From: Gemmatimonadota bacterium
Lineage (GTDB): Bacteria; Gemmatimonadota; Gemmatimonadetes; Gemmatimonadales; GWC2-71-9
Length of the DNA stretch: 64,000 nucleotides
Assembly: GCA_016713435.1 (NCBI GenBank)
Contig: JADJPD010000022.1
Location: forward strand, 90,721-154,720
Direction: 5' to 3'
Shown: positions 9,830 through 17,015 of the stretch, piece by piece
How positions within the stretch are numbered: the stretch's first letter is position 1
How the letters are laid out: every line of letters starts with the position of its first letter
Notes under the pieces: model-generated
Databases searched by the model: none
The model's input: only the letters and a program-made list of their open reading frames with translations
What the model was told of the DNA's origin: nothing
Translations under genes and position numbers: made by a program

Positions 9830-10974
9830 GGGGTCACCCCGCCGGCGAACTGTCCGAGGAACCGCATGTCGCCCTCGTAGAACAGGCGGATGTCGTGGAT
9901 GCCGTGGCGGTTCATGGCGATGCGCTGCGGCCCCATGCCGAAGGCAAAGCCGGTGTAGCGCTCGGGGTCCACGCCGCAGTTGGCCAGCACGTGCGGGTGC
10001 ACCATGCCGGCGCCGAGGATCTCCATCCAGCCGCTGCCCTTGCAGGCGGGACACCCGCTCCCGCCGCAGACGCCGCAGCTCACGTCCATCTCGGCCGACG
10101 GCTCGGTGAACGGGAAGAACGAGGGCCGGAAGCGCACCGCCGTCTTGCTGCCGAAGAAGGCGCGGGCGAAGTGGGCCAGCGTGGCCTTCAGGTCCACGAA
10201 CGAGATCCCCTCGTCCACCGCGAGCCCCTCGATCTGCGCGAAGACGGGCGCGTGCGAGGCGTCGAAGGTGTCCTTGCGGTACACCCAGCCCGGGATCACC
10301 ACCCGCACCGGCGGCGGGTTGTGCAGCAGCACCCGCACCTGCACCGGCGAGGTGTGGGTGCGCATGAGGTAGCGGCCCTCGGGGCGGACGCGGCGGTCGG
10401 GAACGCCGCGGCGCTCGTGGTCCCCGACGCCGCTGGAGCGGTTGGCGCGGCGGTCGTCGCCGCGGCGGCGCTCGGGGAGGTCGAGGTAGAGGGTGTCGTG
10501 CATGTCCATCGCCGGGTGGTCGGCGGGGAAGTTCAACGCGCGGAAGTTGAACCACTCCGTCTCCACCTCGGGGCCGGTGGCGCGGGCAAAGCCGAGGCCG
10601 TTGAAGATGCCGACGATCTCCTCCATCACCGCGGTGGTGGGATGGACGGCGCCGGTCCAGCGGTCGCGGCCCGGCATGGTGCGGTCCTGGGCGCGCGCCT
10701 CGGCGGCGCGGGCCTCGGCCACGAGAGCCTCGCGCCGGGCGGCGACGGCGGCCTCGAGGGCCTGCTTGACGCGGTTGGCCTCGGCGCCGATGGCGCGCTT
10801 GCCCTCCGGCGGGAGCCCGGGGAGCTGCTTCAGGATCTCGGTGAGGGCGCCCTGCTTGCGGCCGAGGAGGCGCACCTCCGCCGCCTCGAGGTCCTTCTCC
10901 CCGAGGGTGGCGAGGGGGCCGACTTCGGCCTGGAGCGCGGCGAGGCGCGCCTCGAGTTCAGCGGTATCCGGCAT
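9826..10974 (-). CDS. pheS: Phenylalanine-tRNA ligase alpha subunit with an unusual Arg-rich insertion
   Basis: Alpha subunit (382 aa) with an N-terminal coiled coil (residues 1-95) and class II catalytic core: HPTTAVMEEIVGIFNGLGF, NFRALNFPADHPAMDMHDT, RTHTSPVQVR and the C-terminal GMGPQRIAMNRHGI. The Cys-rich segment CGVCGGSGCPACKGSGW is normal for the family. Odd: about 33 charged residues (167-201, beginning PERRRGDDRRANRSS) are inserted in frame between TLYLDL and YLMRTHTSP, where most PheS proteins have only a few residues. The rest is standard, so this reads as an expanded surface loop rather than a frame error. Confidence 0.95.
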   Translation of the reverse strand: MPDTAELEARLAALQAEVGPLATLGEKDLEAAEVRLLGRKQGALTEILKQLPGLPPEGKRAIGAEANRVKQALEAAVAARREALVAEARAAEARAQDRTMPGRDRWTGAVHPTTAVMEEIVGIFNGLGFARATGPEVETEWFNFRALNFPADHPAMDMHDTLYLDLPERRRGDDRRANRSSGVGDHERRGVPDRRVRPEGRYLMRTHTSPVQVRVLLHNPPPVRVVIPGWVYRKDTFDASHAPVFAQIEGLAVDEGISFVDLKATLAHFARAFFGSKTAVRFRPSFFPFTEPSAEMDVSCGVCGGSGCPACKGSGWMEILGAGMVHPHVLANCGVDPERYTGFAFGMGPQRIAMNRHGIHDIRLFYEGDMRFLGQFAGGVTP

Positions 10975-11003
10975 GGGGCTGGGGGCTGGGGCAGAAGCAA
11001 CGC

Positions 11004-11032
11004 GGGGTCACCCACCTCGGGCGGGCGACCCC
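11004..11032 (-). terminator. Possible terminator hairpin after rplT
   Basis: Read on the minus strand, GGGGTCGCC pairs with GGTGACCCC (nine pairs, one G-U) across an 11-nt loop, in the 84-bp gap between rplT and pheS. The following bases are only weakly T-rich, so termination efficiency is uncertain and readthrough into pheST is possible. Confidence 0.35.
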
Positions 11033-11058
11033 ACGGGACAGCAGCGACGGGGACCGCC

Positions 11059-11412
11059 TCAGGCGCTGGCGCGCGCGACCTCGGCGATCTTGGCAAAGGC
11101 GTCCATGTCCTTCACGGCGAGGTCCGCCAGGACCTTCCGGTTGACCTCGACGCCGGCCTTCTTGAGGGCCGCGATGAAGCCGCTGTAGCTGAAGCCGTGC
11201 ATCCGGCACGCCGCGTTGATGCGGGTGATCCAGAGGCTGCGGAACTCGCCCTTCTTCTTGCGGCGATCGCGGTAGGCGTACTGCATGCCGCGCTCGACGG
11301 TCTCCTTGGCCGGCTTGTACAGCTTGCTGCGGGCGCCGCGGGCGCCCTTGGCGGCCCGCATGATCTTCTTCTTGCGGGCGTGGTGCGCGACGTTGCTCTT
11401 TACGCGAGGCAT
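11059..11412 (-). CDS. rplT: Large ribosomal subunit protein bL20
   Basis: Ribosomal protein L20 of 117 aa. It starts MPRVKSNVAHHARKKKIMRA, with the RNA-binding N-terminal tail, followed by RRKKKGEFRSLWITRINAA and the globular C-terminal part ending VLADLAVKDMDAFAKI. It follows rpmI by 11 bp within the infC-rpmI-rplT operon. In other bacteria L20 represses this operon by binding the leader mRNA; see the hairpin before infC. Confidence 0.98.
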   Translation of the reverse strand: MPRVKSNVAHHARKKKIMRAAKGARGARSKLYKPAKETVERGMQYAYRDRRKKKGEFRSLWITRINAACRMHGFSYSGFIAALKKAGVEVNRKVLADLAVKDMDAFAKIAEVARASA

Positions 11413-11423
11413 GAGTGGTCTCC

Positions 11424-11618
11424 TTATGCCTGGAGCAGGCGGTTGACGCGCGGAACGTCCGCCGAGGACACGAGCCCGGGCTTCTTGAGCTTGTTCTTCC
11501 GCGTGCGGGTCTTCTGGGCCAGGATGTGGCTGTGGTTGGCGCTCCACCGCTTCAGCTTGCCGGTCCCGGTCCGCTTGAAGCGCTTCATGGCTGCGCGCTT
11601 GGTCTTCTGCTTCGGCAT
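11424..11618 (-). CDS. rpmI: Large ribosomal subunit protein bL35
   Basis: Ribosomal protein L35 of 64 aa, opening MPKQKTKRAAMKRFKRTGTG and containing the conserved HSHILAQKTRTRKNKLKK segment. Length and composition are standard. It lies 106 bp downstream of infC, a gap that contains a palindromic repeat, and 11 bp upstream of rplT. Confidence 0.98.
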   Translation of the reverse strand: MPKQKTKRAAMKRFKRTGTGKLKRWSANHSHILAQKTRTRKNKLKKPGLVSSADVPRVNRLLQA

Positions 11619-11684
11619 ATCCCCCTCGTGTGCCCACGTAAGGCGGGCAACGTCGCGCCCGCGTCCATTTGCTTCAACCCATCA

Positions 11685-11710
11685 GGGCCGCCACTGGGCG
11701 GCCCCTACGA
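11685..11710. repeat. Palindromic repeat, degenerate copy with GGCCCCTACGA end
   Basis: GGGCCGCC and GGCGGCCC form an 8-bp inverted repeat with a 4-nt loop, followed by CCTACGA. The right end matches the GGCCCCTACGA ends of the larger repeats at 37.46 kb and 60.65 kb; the left end has lost the CGTAGG part. It lies in the infC-rpmI gap, inside an essential operon. Confidence 0.55.
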
Positions 11711-11724
11711 TCACGCTGGCGCCC

Positions 11725-12252
11725 TCACTTGGGGGCGAGGACCATGACCATGTTGCGGCCCTCGAGCTTGGCGTCCTGCTCGATCTTGGCCACGTCCTGC
11801 AGGCTGGCGAAGAGCTCGTCGAGCACCTTGCGGCCCAGCTCCACGTGGGCGATCTGCCGCCCGCGGTACATCATGGTCACCTTCACCTTGTTGCCCTCGG
11901 CGAGGAACTCGCGGGCGTGCCGGGTCTTGAACTCGAAGTCGTGCTTCTCGATGCCCGGGCGGACCTTCACTTCCTTCAGGTGGATGACGTGCTGCTTCTT
12001 CTTGGCGGCGCGCGCGGCCTTGGCTTCCTCGAACTTGAACTTCCCGTAGTCCATGATCTTGACCACGGGGGGCCGGGCCATCGGCGCCACCTCGACCAGG
12101 TCGAGGCCGCGCTCCACCGCCGCGGCGAGGGCTTCCTCGACCGGCAGCACGCCCAGCTGTTCGCCGCCCGGTCCGATGACGCGGACGGGGCTGATCCGGA
12201 TCTGCCGGTTGATGCGTACCCGGCGCTCGCGCTCCCGCTCGTTGGTGCTCAG
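11725..12252 (-). CDS. infC: Translation initiation factor IF-3 with a rare start codon
   Basis: IF-3 prevents subunit joining and proofreads start codons. The N-domain (INRQIRISPVRVIGPGGEQLG, then ALAAAVERGLDLVEVAP) and C-domain (VKIMDYGKFKFEEAKAARAAKKKQ, KVTMMYRGRQIAH) are complete, giving 175 aa. No ATG or GTG exists at the expected N-terminus. CTG at 12252 has a GCGGGAG Shine-Dalgarno sequence 7 nt upstream and is preferred; TTG at 12270 is the only other candidate, but it sits in the T-tract of a terminator hairpin. Use of a non-AUG start by infC is a known autoregulatory device (AUU in E. coli); CTG here is inference. Confidence 0.9.
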   Translation of the reverse strand: MSTNERERERRVRINRQIRISPVRVIGPGGEQLGVLPVEEALAAAVERGLDLVEVAPMARPPVVKIMDYGKFKFEEAKAARAAKKKQHVIHLKEVKVRPGIEKHDFEFKTRHAREFLAEGNKVKVTMMYRGRQIAHVELGRKVLDELFASLQDVAKIEQDAKLEGRNMVMVLAPK

Positions 12253-12268
12253 TCTGAGGCTCCCGCGC

Positions 12269-12306
12269 AAAAGAAAACGGACACCCGAGGTTCCCCGAGG
12301 TGTCCG
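12269..12306 (-). terminator. Intrinsic terminator or attenuator in the infC leader
   Basis: On the minus strand CGGACACC and GGTGTCCG form a perfect 8-bp stem with a 13-nt loop, directly followed by TTTTCTTTT, a textbook intrinsic terminator. It ends only 16 nt before the proposed infC start. It either terminates the upstream MBL-hydrolase transcript or acts as an attenuator of infC-rpmI-rplT, as L20-controlled leaders do in Firmicutes. No second alternative pairing was established by eye. Confidence 0.8.
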
Positions 12307-12479
12307 GCAACAGACGGCGACGGCACCCGATGGAGCCGCCCCGATTCACTCTGTTCCTGGACCCGTGCACGCCGGCTTCACCACGCCGGGCTGGGGGTGG
12401 GAGGCCACCGGCCTCCGCTTCGAAGTGCGGCAAACCTAGCCCGGAGGCGGGGTTGCGTCAACGGGTCCCCCCATCCGGC

Positions 12480-13379
12480 TCAGGGCGCCGCCGGGATGAC
12501 CTCCGCGAGCCCAACCCCCTTCCCCTCCGGCACCACCCGCCCCGCCGCCACGTGCGCGTCGTGCTCGAAAATGAACCACCACCGCCCCGCCACCGCGTTG
12601 GCCAGCAGGCTCCGCTTGCTCTCCAGCGTCCGCATCGGCTCCAGGTCGTAGCCCATGATGTAGGGGAGCGGGAGGTGATGGGCCGTGGGGATCACATCGC
12701 CCAGGAAGACGGCGGTGTCGCCCTCGCTCCGGAGGAGGATGCTCTGGTGCCAGGGGATGTGGCCGGGGGTGAGGTGCACGGAGATCCCCGGGAGCACCTC
12801 GCCGTTGCCGTCGAGGAGCTTCCAGCGGTCGGCGGCGGCGATGGGCTCGAAGTTCGGGGGGAGGTAGCTGGCCCGGGTCCGCTCGTTGGTGTGGCGGGCA
12901 AACTGGAGCTCGTTCCGCTGGACTACGTAGGTGGCGTTCGGGAAGGTCATGCGCACGTGGCGGCGCGGGTCGCCCTCGAGCTCGGGGTCGATGGTGGTGT
13001 TGCCGCCGGCATGGTCGAAGTGGAGGTGGGTGTTGATGACCCACTTCACGTCCTTCGGCAGGAAGCCGGCGGCGCCGAGCGCGTCCTCGAGCCGGGTGGC
13101 GCCCTCGAGGCCGGCGTTCTCCACGCCGTAGATGTCGAGGAACTTGGCGTCCTCCTTGTTCCCGAGCGCCGTGTCGATGAGCACCAGGCCGTCCGGGTGT
13201 TCCACCAGCAGGCAGCGCATGGCGAGCGGGATGCGGTTCCGCTCGTCGGGGGCGATGCGCCTGGACCAGAGGGTGCGCGGCACCACGCCGAACATGGCGC
13301 CGCCATCGAGGCGCTGCAGGCCGCCGTCGAGGAGGTGGCACCTGAAGCGGCCCAGCTGGAAGGGTGTGGCGAGGGACAT
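12480..13379 (-). CDS. Metallo-beta-lactamase fold hydrolase
   Basis: A 299-aa protein of the MBL superfamily, probably a cytoplasmic hydrolase of lactone or ester type. The zinc motif THLHFDHAGGN (HxHxDH) lies near residue 117, followed by downstream metal ligands in LTPGHIPWHQS and VFLGDVIPTAHH. The segment FGVVPRTLWSRRIAPDERNRI near the N-terminus resembles quorum-quenching lactonase-like MBL proteins, but the substrate cannot be read from sequence. ATG at 13379 has a GAGGAG Shine-Dalgarno sequence 8 nt upstream. It follows the exonuclease gene by 11 bp. Confidence 0.88.
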   Translation of the reverse strand: MSLATPFQLGRFRCHLLDGGLQRLDGGAMFGVVPRTLWSRRIAPDERNRIPLAMRCLLVEHPDGLVLIDTALGNKEDAKFLDIYGVENAGLEGATRLEDALGAAGFLPKDVKWVINTHLHFDHAGGNTTIDPELEGDPRRHVRMTFPNATYVVQRNELQFARHTNERTRASYLPPNFEPIAAADRWKLLDGNGEVLPGISVHLTPGHIPWHQSILLRSEGDTAVFLGDVIPTAHHLPLPYIMGYDLEPMRTLESKRSLLANAVAGRWWFIFEHDAHVAAGRVVPEGKGVGLAEVIPAAP

Positions 13380-13390
13380 GGCGGGACTCC

Positions 13391-14218
13391 TCAGCGCGGC
13401 GGGGTGGGATCCGCCACCGGCTTCCTGGCGATCAGGGCCTCGAGGTCGGCGAGGGTGCGCACGCCGCGCTCGCGGGCCAGGAGGAGCAGCCGCTCGAGCA
13501 GCTGCGCGGTGACGAACGCATCGCCCGCGGCGCGGTGGCGCGCGGGGTTCTCGAGGGCGAAGTACATGCTGAGGCTGTCCAGGCTCTTCGACTCGAGCTG
13601 CGGGAGGAGTCGCCGGGCCAGCCGGACCGTGCACACCCGCGAGGCCGCCAGCGCGAGGTCCCGCGCCCGCCGCACCTCGGCCGTGACGAAGCCCCAGTCG
13701 AAGCGGGCGTTGTGCGCCACGAAGACGCGGTTGGCGAGGGCGGCGAGGACCTGGTCCGCAACCACCTCGAAGGGAGGGGCGCCGGCCACCATGGCATCGG
13801 TGATCCCGGTGAGGCCCTGGATGCGGGAGGGGATCGGGATGCCGGGGTTCACCAGCGACTCGAAGACCAGCTCGCGGCGGTTGCCGTGGAGCACCACCAC
13901 GGCGATGTCGGTGATGCGGTCGGGGCCGGCGGCGCGCATGCCCGTGGTCTCCACGTCCACCACGGCAAAGGCGCAGTCCTCGAGGAAGGGGGAGCCGCGC
14001 ACCTCGCTCACCAGCGCCCAGCGGCCGTCCTGCAGCTGGTGAATCCGCGGGTCCGAGGCGAAGAGCGCCACCGCCAGCCGCTCCGCCACCGCCGGCGGCG
14101 CGCCGGGGAGGCCGAGCACCTCCACCGCCAGGCGGTGCGCTGAGAGCGGCCCGGCGAGCATGAGGGTCATGGCCCGCTCCACCAGCGTGCTCTCGGGGTA
14201 GCTCTGCAGGCCGATCAC
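13391..14218 (-). CDS. 3'-5' exonuclease of the DnaQ/epsilon family
   Basis: A 275-aa protein. The DEDDh exonuclease core begins near residue 85: AFAVVDVETTGMRAAGPDRI (Exo I, D and E), VFVAHNARFDWGF (Exo II) and HRAAGDAFVTAQLLERLL (Exo III, His and Asp). The N-terminal 80 residues are a helical extension without a clear family. GTG at 14218 overlaps the arcA stop (GTGA). It may serve as a stand-alone proofreading or repair exonuclease; whether it is the polymerase III epsilon subunit cannot be decided from this locus. Confidence 0.85.
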   Translation of the reverse strand: MIGLQSYPESTLVERAMTLMLAGPLSAHRLAVEVLGLPGAPPAVAERLAVALFASDPRIHQLQDGRWALVSEVRGSPFLEDCAFAVVDVETTGMRAAGPDRITDIAVVVLHGNRRELVFESLVNPGIPIPSRIQGLTGITDAMVAGAPPFEVVADQVLAALANRVFVAHNARFDWGFVTAEVRRARDLALAASRVCTVRLARRLLPQLESKSLDSLSMYFALENPARHRAAGDAFVTAQLLERLLLLARERGVRTLADLEALIARKPVADPTPPR

Positions 14219-15447
14219 GGCTCGGCGCGGCGGAGGGGCAGCGTCATGCAGCGGGGGCCGCCGCCGCCCCGCACCAGCTCGTCGCCGTCGATGGTGATGA
14301 CGGTGCGGTGCTTGGTGTCGAGCCAGTCGTCGAAGGCCACGAACTCCACGCTCGACACCGGGCGGAAGCCGGCGGCCTTGAGGGCCTCGAGGGTGAGCTC
14401 GTTCCGCTTGTAGCTGACGATGACGCCGGGCTTGAGCGCCACGAAGTTGCAGCCGCTGGTGTACTGCTCGCGGTCCTGGCCCTTCCGCTGCGGGCCGCCG
14501 GCGAAGACCGGCTCGAGGGGCATCCGCACCTCGCGCAGCGCGGTGAAGAAGTCGGGCATCTCGCGCACCGTGTCCTGGCCCTTGTGGCGGTGGAGCACCG
14601 CGAGGCGCTCGGGGCCGAGGAAGGCGGGCGGGTAGACCACGCAGAGCTCGCGGTCCACCTGGGTGAAGAGCATGTCCAGGTGGATGGCGGTGGCCTCGCG
14701 GGGCATGACCACCATCAGGATGTCGGTCACCGCCGTCTCGGCGAAGACGCGGCCGGCCAGGTGATCCAGCGCCGCGGGCGAGGTGCGCTCGCTGAAGCCG
14801 ACCACCAGCAGGTCGGGCCGGAGCAGGTGGACGTCGCCGCCCTCGAGGGTGAAGTCGCTGCGGCGCTCCTCGGAGCCGTCGTAGAGGATCCCGGCGTTCT
14901 GGAGCGCGGGGTGGAAGGCGAAGAGCACCTTGATGAGCAGTTCCTCGGTCCACCGCACCCCGTGGCGCATGGAGCCCACCACGGCGTGCCCGCCGAGCAC
15001 CATGCCGACATCGCGGGGGAAGAAGAGGTTGGGGAGCGGCGGCAGCACGTAGCCGACGGCGTTGAGGGCGCGGGCAAAGGGCCCGCCCTCCATCTCCCGG
15101 CCCTCGACAATGAGCTGCGCCAGCGCCGCGGCGTCGAGTTCCTCGAGCTGGCGGCCGAGGGCGGTGGAGGGCACCACGTCGAGGGTGGCGCGGATGAAGT
15201 ACTCGCGCGCGGCGGGGAGCTCGAGGGCCTGGCGGAGGAGCTCGCGCACCTCGAAGACCTTCGCGAAGCGCTCCAGCACCGCCACGAAGCGGCGGTGCTC
15301 GCGCTGGGCGGCGTCGAGCTGGATGATGTCGTCGTAGAGATAGTCGCCCTTGTTGCCGGGAGTCACGGCCTGGAGCTCCGCCCCGGGCGTGTGCACCAGG
15401 ACGGCCTCCAGCTGGCCGATCTCGCTCGTCACTCGAAGGGGCGGCAT
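14215..15447 (-). CDS. arcA: Arginine deiminase
   Basis: Guanidino-group hydrolase converting arginine to citrulline and ammonium; 410 aa. Visible motifs: LPNLFFPRDVGMVLG, FTLEGGDVHLL (Glu/Asp), the catalytic His in ATAIHLDMLFT, and the nucleophile Cys at residue 400 in GGGGPRCMTLPL, all as in bacterial ADI. No arcB or arcC is adjacent; instead an exonuclease gene overlaps it. TAGTTT lies 7 nt before the ATG and there is no Shine-Dalgarno sequence, so the transcript may be leaderless. It starts 56 bp downstream of rex; redox control by Rex is possible but unproven. Confidence 0.93.
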   Translation of the reverse strand: MPPLRVTSEIGQLEAVLVHTPGAELQAVTPGNKGDYLYDDIIQLDAAQREHRRFVAVLERFAKVFEVRELLRQALELPAAREYFIRATLDVVPSTALGRQLEELDAAALAQLIVEGREMEGGPFARALNAVGYVLPPLPNLFFPRDVGMVLGGHAVVGSMRHGVRWTEELLIKVLFAFHPALQNAGILYDGSEERRSDFTLEGGDVHLLRPDLLVVGFSERTSPAALDHLAGRVFAETAVTDILMVVMPREATAIHLDMLFTQVDRELCVVYPPAFLGPERLAVLHRHKGQDTVREMPDFFTALREVRMPLEPVFAGGPQRKGQDREQYTSGCNFVALKPGVIVSYKRNELTLEALKAAGFRPVSSVEFVAFDDWLDTKHRTVITIDGDELVRGGGGPRCMTLPLRRAEP

Positions 15448-15454
15448 GACAAGA

Positions 15455-15460
15455 AAACTA
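15455..15460 (-). promoter_or_regulatory. TANNNT hexamer before arcA (possible leaderless promoter)
   Basis: TAGTTT on the minus strand, 7 nt before the arcA ATG, with no Shine-Dalgarno sequence between. It follows the same pattern as five other genes in this window. No good -35 element is visible. Confidence 0.4.
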
Positions 15461-15503
15461 GCGGAGGATGGCCCGGGACGGGGGGCCGTGCCCGGGGGGT
15501 GCC

Positions 15504-16133
15504 CTACCGGTTGGTCAGGGCGTAGCTCAGCGTCTCGAGCTCGAGCGCCAGGTTCACCGTCTTCACCACGACGTCGTCGGGGACGGTGAGCTGGATGGGG
15601 GCGAAGTTCAGGATGGCCTTGACGCCGAGCGCCACGACCCGGTCGGTGACCCCCTGCGCCGCCTCACCCGGAGTGACGATGACCGCGATCTCCACCGGGG
15701 AGCGGCGCAGCTCGGTCTCGAGCTCCTTCAGGTCCTTGACCACCAGCCCGTTCCAGCCCTTGCCCACCTTGGCCTGGTCGGTGTCGAAGATGGAGACGAT
15801 GTCGAACCCGCGGTTGCGGAAGCCGCGGTACTGGACCAGCGCGCTGCCGATCTTGCCGGCCCCGATCATCGCCACGCGGTACGTCCGGCCCAGACCGAGG
15901 ATGTCGCGCAGCTTGAGGACCAGCTCCCCCACCGAGTAGCCCAGCCCCCGCTTCCCGAACGAGCCGAAGAAGCTCAGGTCCTTGCGGACCTGGGCGGAGG
16001 TGGTGCCGCCCCGGGCGGCGAGGGCTTCGGAGCTCACGGTCTCCATCCCCTGCTCCTCGAATTCCTCGAGGAACCGGAGATAGAGCGACAGGCGTCGCAC
16101 CGTGGACTCGGCGATCTTGCGCATGCGTAGCAT
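15504..16133 (-). CDS. rex: Redox-sensing transcriptional repressor Rex
   Basis: Rex senses the NADH/NAD+ ratio and represses fermentative and respiratory genes. Of 209 aa, the N-terminal winged helix (TVRRLSLYLRFLEEFEEQG, then SSEALAARGGTTSAQVRKDLSFFGSFGKRG, key residues AQVRKDLS) is complete. The Rossmann domain has the GAGKIGSAL nucleotide motif and the DTDQAKVG segment. The C-terminal domain-swap helix NLALELETLSYAL is present. Two starts are possible, ATG at 16133 or at 16124; the Rex operator covers the first. Autoregulation is strongly suggested by the operator. Confidence 0.95.
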   Translation of the reverse strand: MLRMRKIAESTVRRLSLYLRFLEEFEEQGMETVSSEALAARGGTTSAQVRKDLSFFGSFGKRGLGYSVGELVLKLRDILGLGRTYRVAMIGAGKIGSALVQYRGFRNRGFDIVSIFDTDQAKVGKGWNGLVVKDLKELETELRRSPVEIAVIVTPGEAAQGVTDRVVALGVKAILNFAPIQLTVPDDVVVKTVNLALELETLSYALTNR

Positions 16134-16150
16134 GTGAAATGTTTCACAAA
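16131..16150. promoter_or_regulatory. Rex operator upstream of rex
   Basis: On the minus strand TTGTGAAACATTTCACAT matches the known Rex consensus TTGTGAA-N4-TTCACAA at all positions but the last. It overlaps the first possible rex start codon and directly follows a TATCTT hexamer (16149-16154), which could be the -10 element. Binding here would block rex transcription, the autoregulation known in Actinobacteria and Firmicutes. Confidence 0.85.
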
Positions 16151-16229
16151 GATAGTGCCAGACACGTAGCGATGCTAGGGGCCAGCACGATCTCCACCTC
16201 GCGCCCGCCAGCGGCCCAGGCGCCGCGGG

Positions 16230-17015
16230 CTAGGCGATGGGGGGATAGACGGTGCGGAAGAGCCGGACGAAGTCCCGGGGCGCGAGTTCCTGCGGCCGCT
16301 GGGTCTCCTCGAGCCCCGCGGCGGCGATCCACGCCCCCGCCTGCTCGGGCGGCGCCGTGGTCAGCTCGCGGAGGCCCCGCAGGAGCTGCTTCCGCCGGAA
16401 GCCGAAGAGGCCCACGGTGAAGCGGCGGAAGTCGGCCACGGCCGAGTCAGGCAGGAGCGGCTCGGCGAGGGGGCGGAGGCGGAGCACGGCGCTGTCCACC
16501 TTGGGAGGCGGGCGGAAGGCGCCGGCCGGCACGGTGAACTTCCGCTCCACCGCCGCCACCGCCTGGACGCCCACGCTGAGCGCGCCGTAGTCGGCGCCGC
16601 CGGGCGGCGCGGCCACCCGCTCTGCCACTTCCTTCTGCACCAGGAACACGACGCTTTTCGGCCGGGGCGGCGTCAGGGCCTTCTCCAGCAGCGGCGAGGT
16701 GATGTTGTAGGGGATGTTGCCCACGATGCGCACCGGGCCGGGACCCGTCAGCTGGTGCCAGTCGAGCTCCAGCGCGTCGCCGGCGGCCAGGAGGAGCGTC
16801 GGGAAGCGCTCGCGCAGGTCGGGGAGGAGGTCGCGGTCCTTCTCGATGGCGATGACGCGGTCGCTCCGCGCGAGGAGCTCGCGGGTGAGGCCGCCGGGGC
16901 CCGGCCCGATCTCCAGCACCGTCTCGCCGGGGGCGATCTCCGCCAGCTCGGCGATGCGCGAGAGGATGCCCGGATCGAAGAGGAAGTGCTGGCCGAGCGC
17001 CTTCTTGGGACTCAA
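16230..17015 (-). CDS. rsmA: 16S rRNA dimethyladenosine transferase
   Basis: KsgA/RsmA (261 aa) dimethylates A1518 and A1519 of 16S rRNA late in 30S assembly. It has the typical N-terminus KKALGQHFLFDPGILSRI, the SAM-binding VLEIGPGPGGLTREL, the catalytic NIPYNITSPLL motif and the C-terminal RPPPKVDSAVLRL stretch. Its ATG overlaps the stop of the PP2C phosphatase gene by 4 bp. A 96-bp gap with the Rex operator separates it from rex. Confidence 0.96.
   Translation of the reverse strand: MSPKKALGQHFLFDPGILSRIAELAEIAPGETVLEIGPGPGGLTRELLARSDRVIAIEKDRDLLPDLRERFPTLLLAAGDALELDWHQLTGPGPVRIVGNIPYNITSPLLEKALTPPRPKSVVFLVQKEVAERVAAPPGGADYGALSVGVQAVAAVERKFTVPAGAFRPPPKVDSAVLRLRPLAEPLLPDSAVADFRRFTVGLFGFRRKQLLRGLRELTTAPPEQAGAWIAAAGLEETQRPQELAPRDFVRLFRTVYPPIA

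Noticed and set aside
9895..12651. Long plus-strand open frame over pheS, rplT, rpmI and infC
   Set aside because: It is antisense to four certain genes and biased in composition; no motif or start signal.
13391..13797. Alternative open frames over the exonuclease and MBL genes
   Set aside because: They are Ser/Arg/Pro-rich shadow translations without motifs; the DEDDh and HxHxDH proteins in the other frames are clear.
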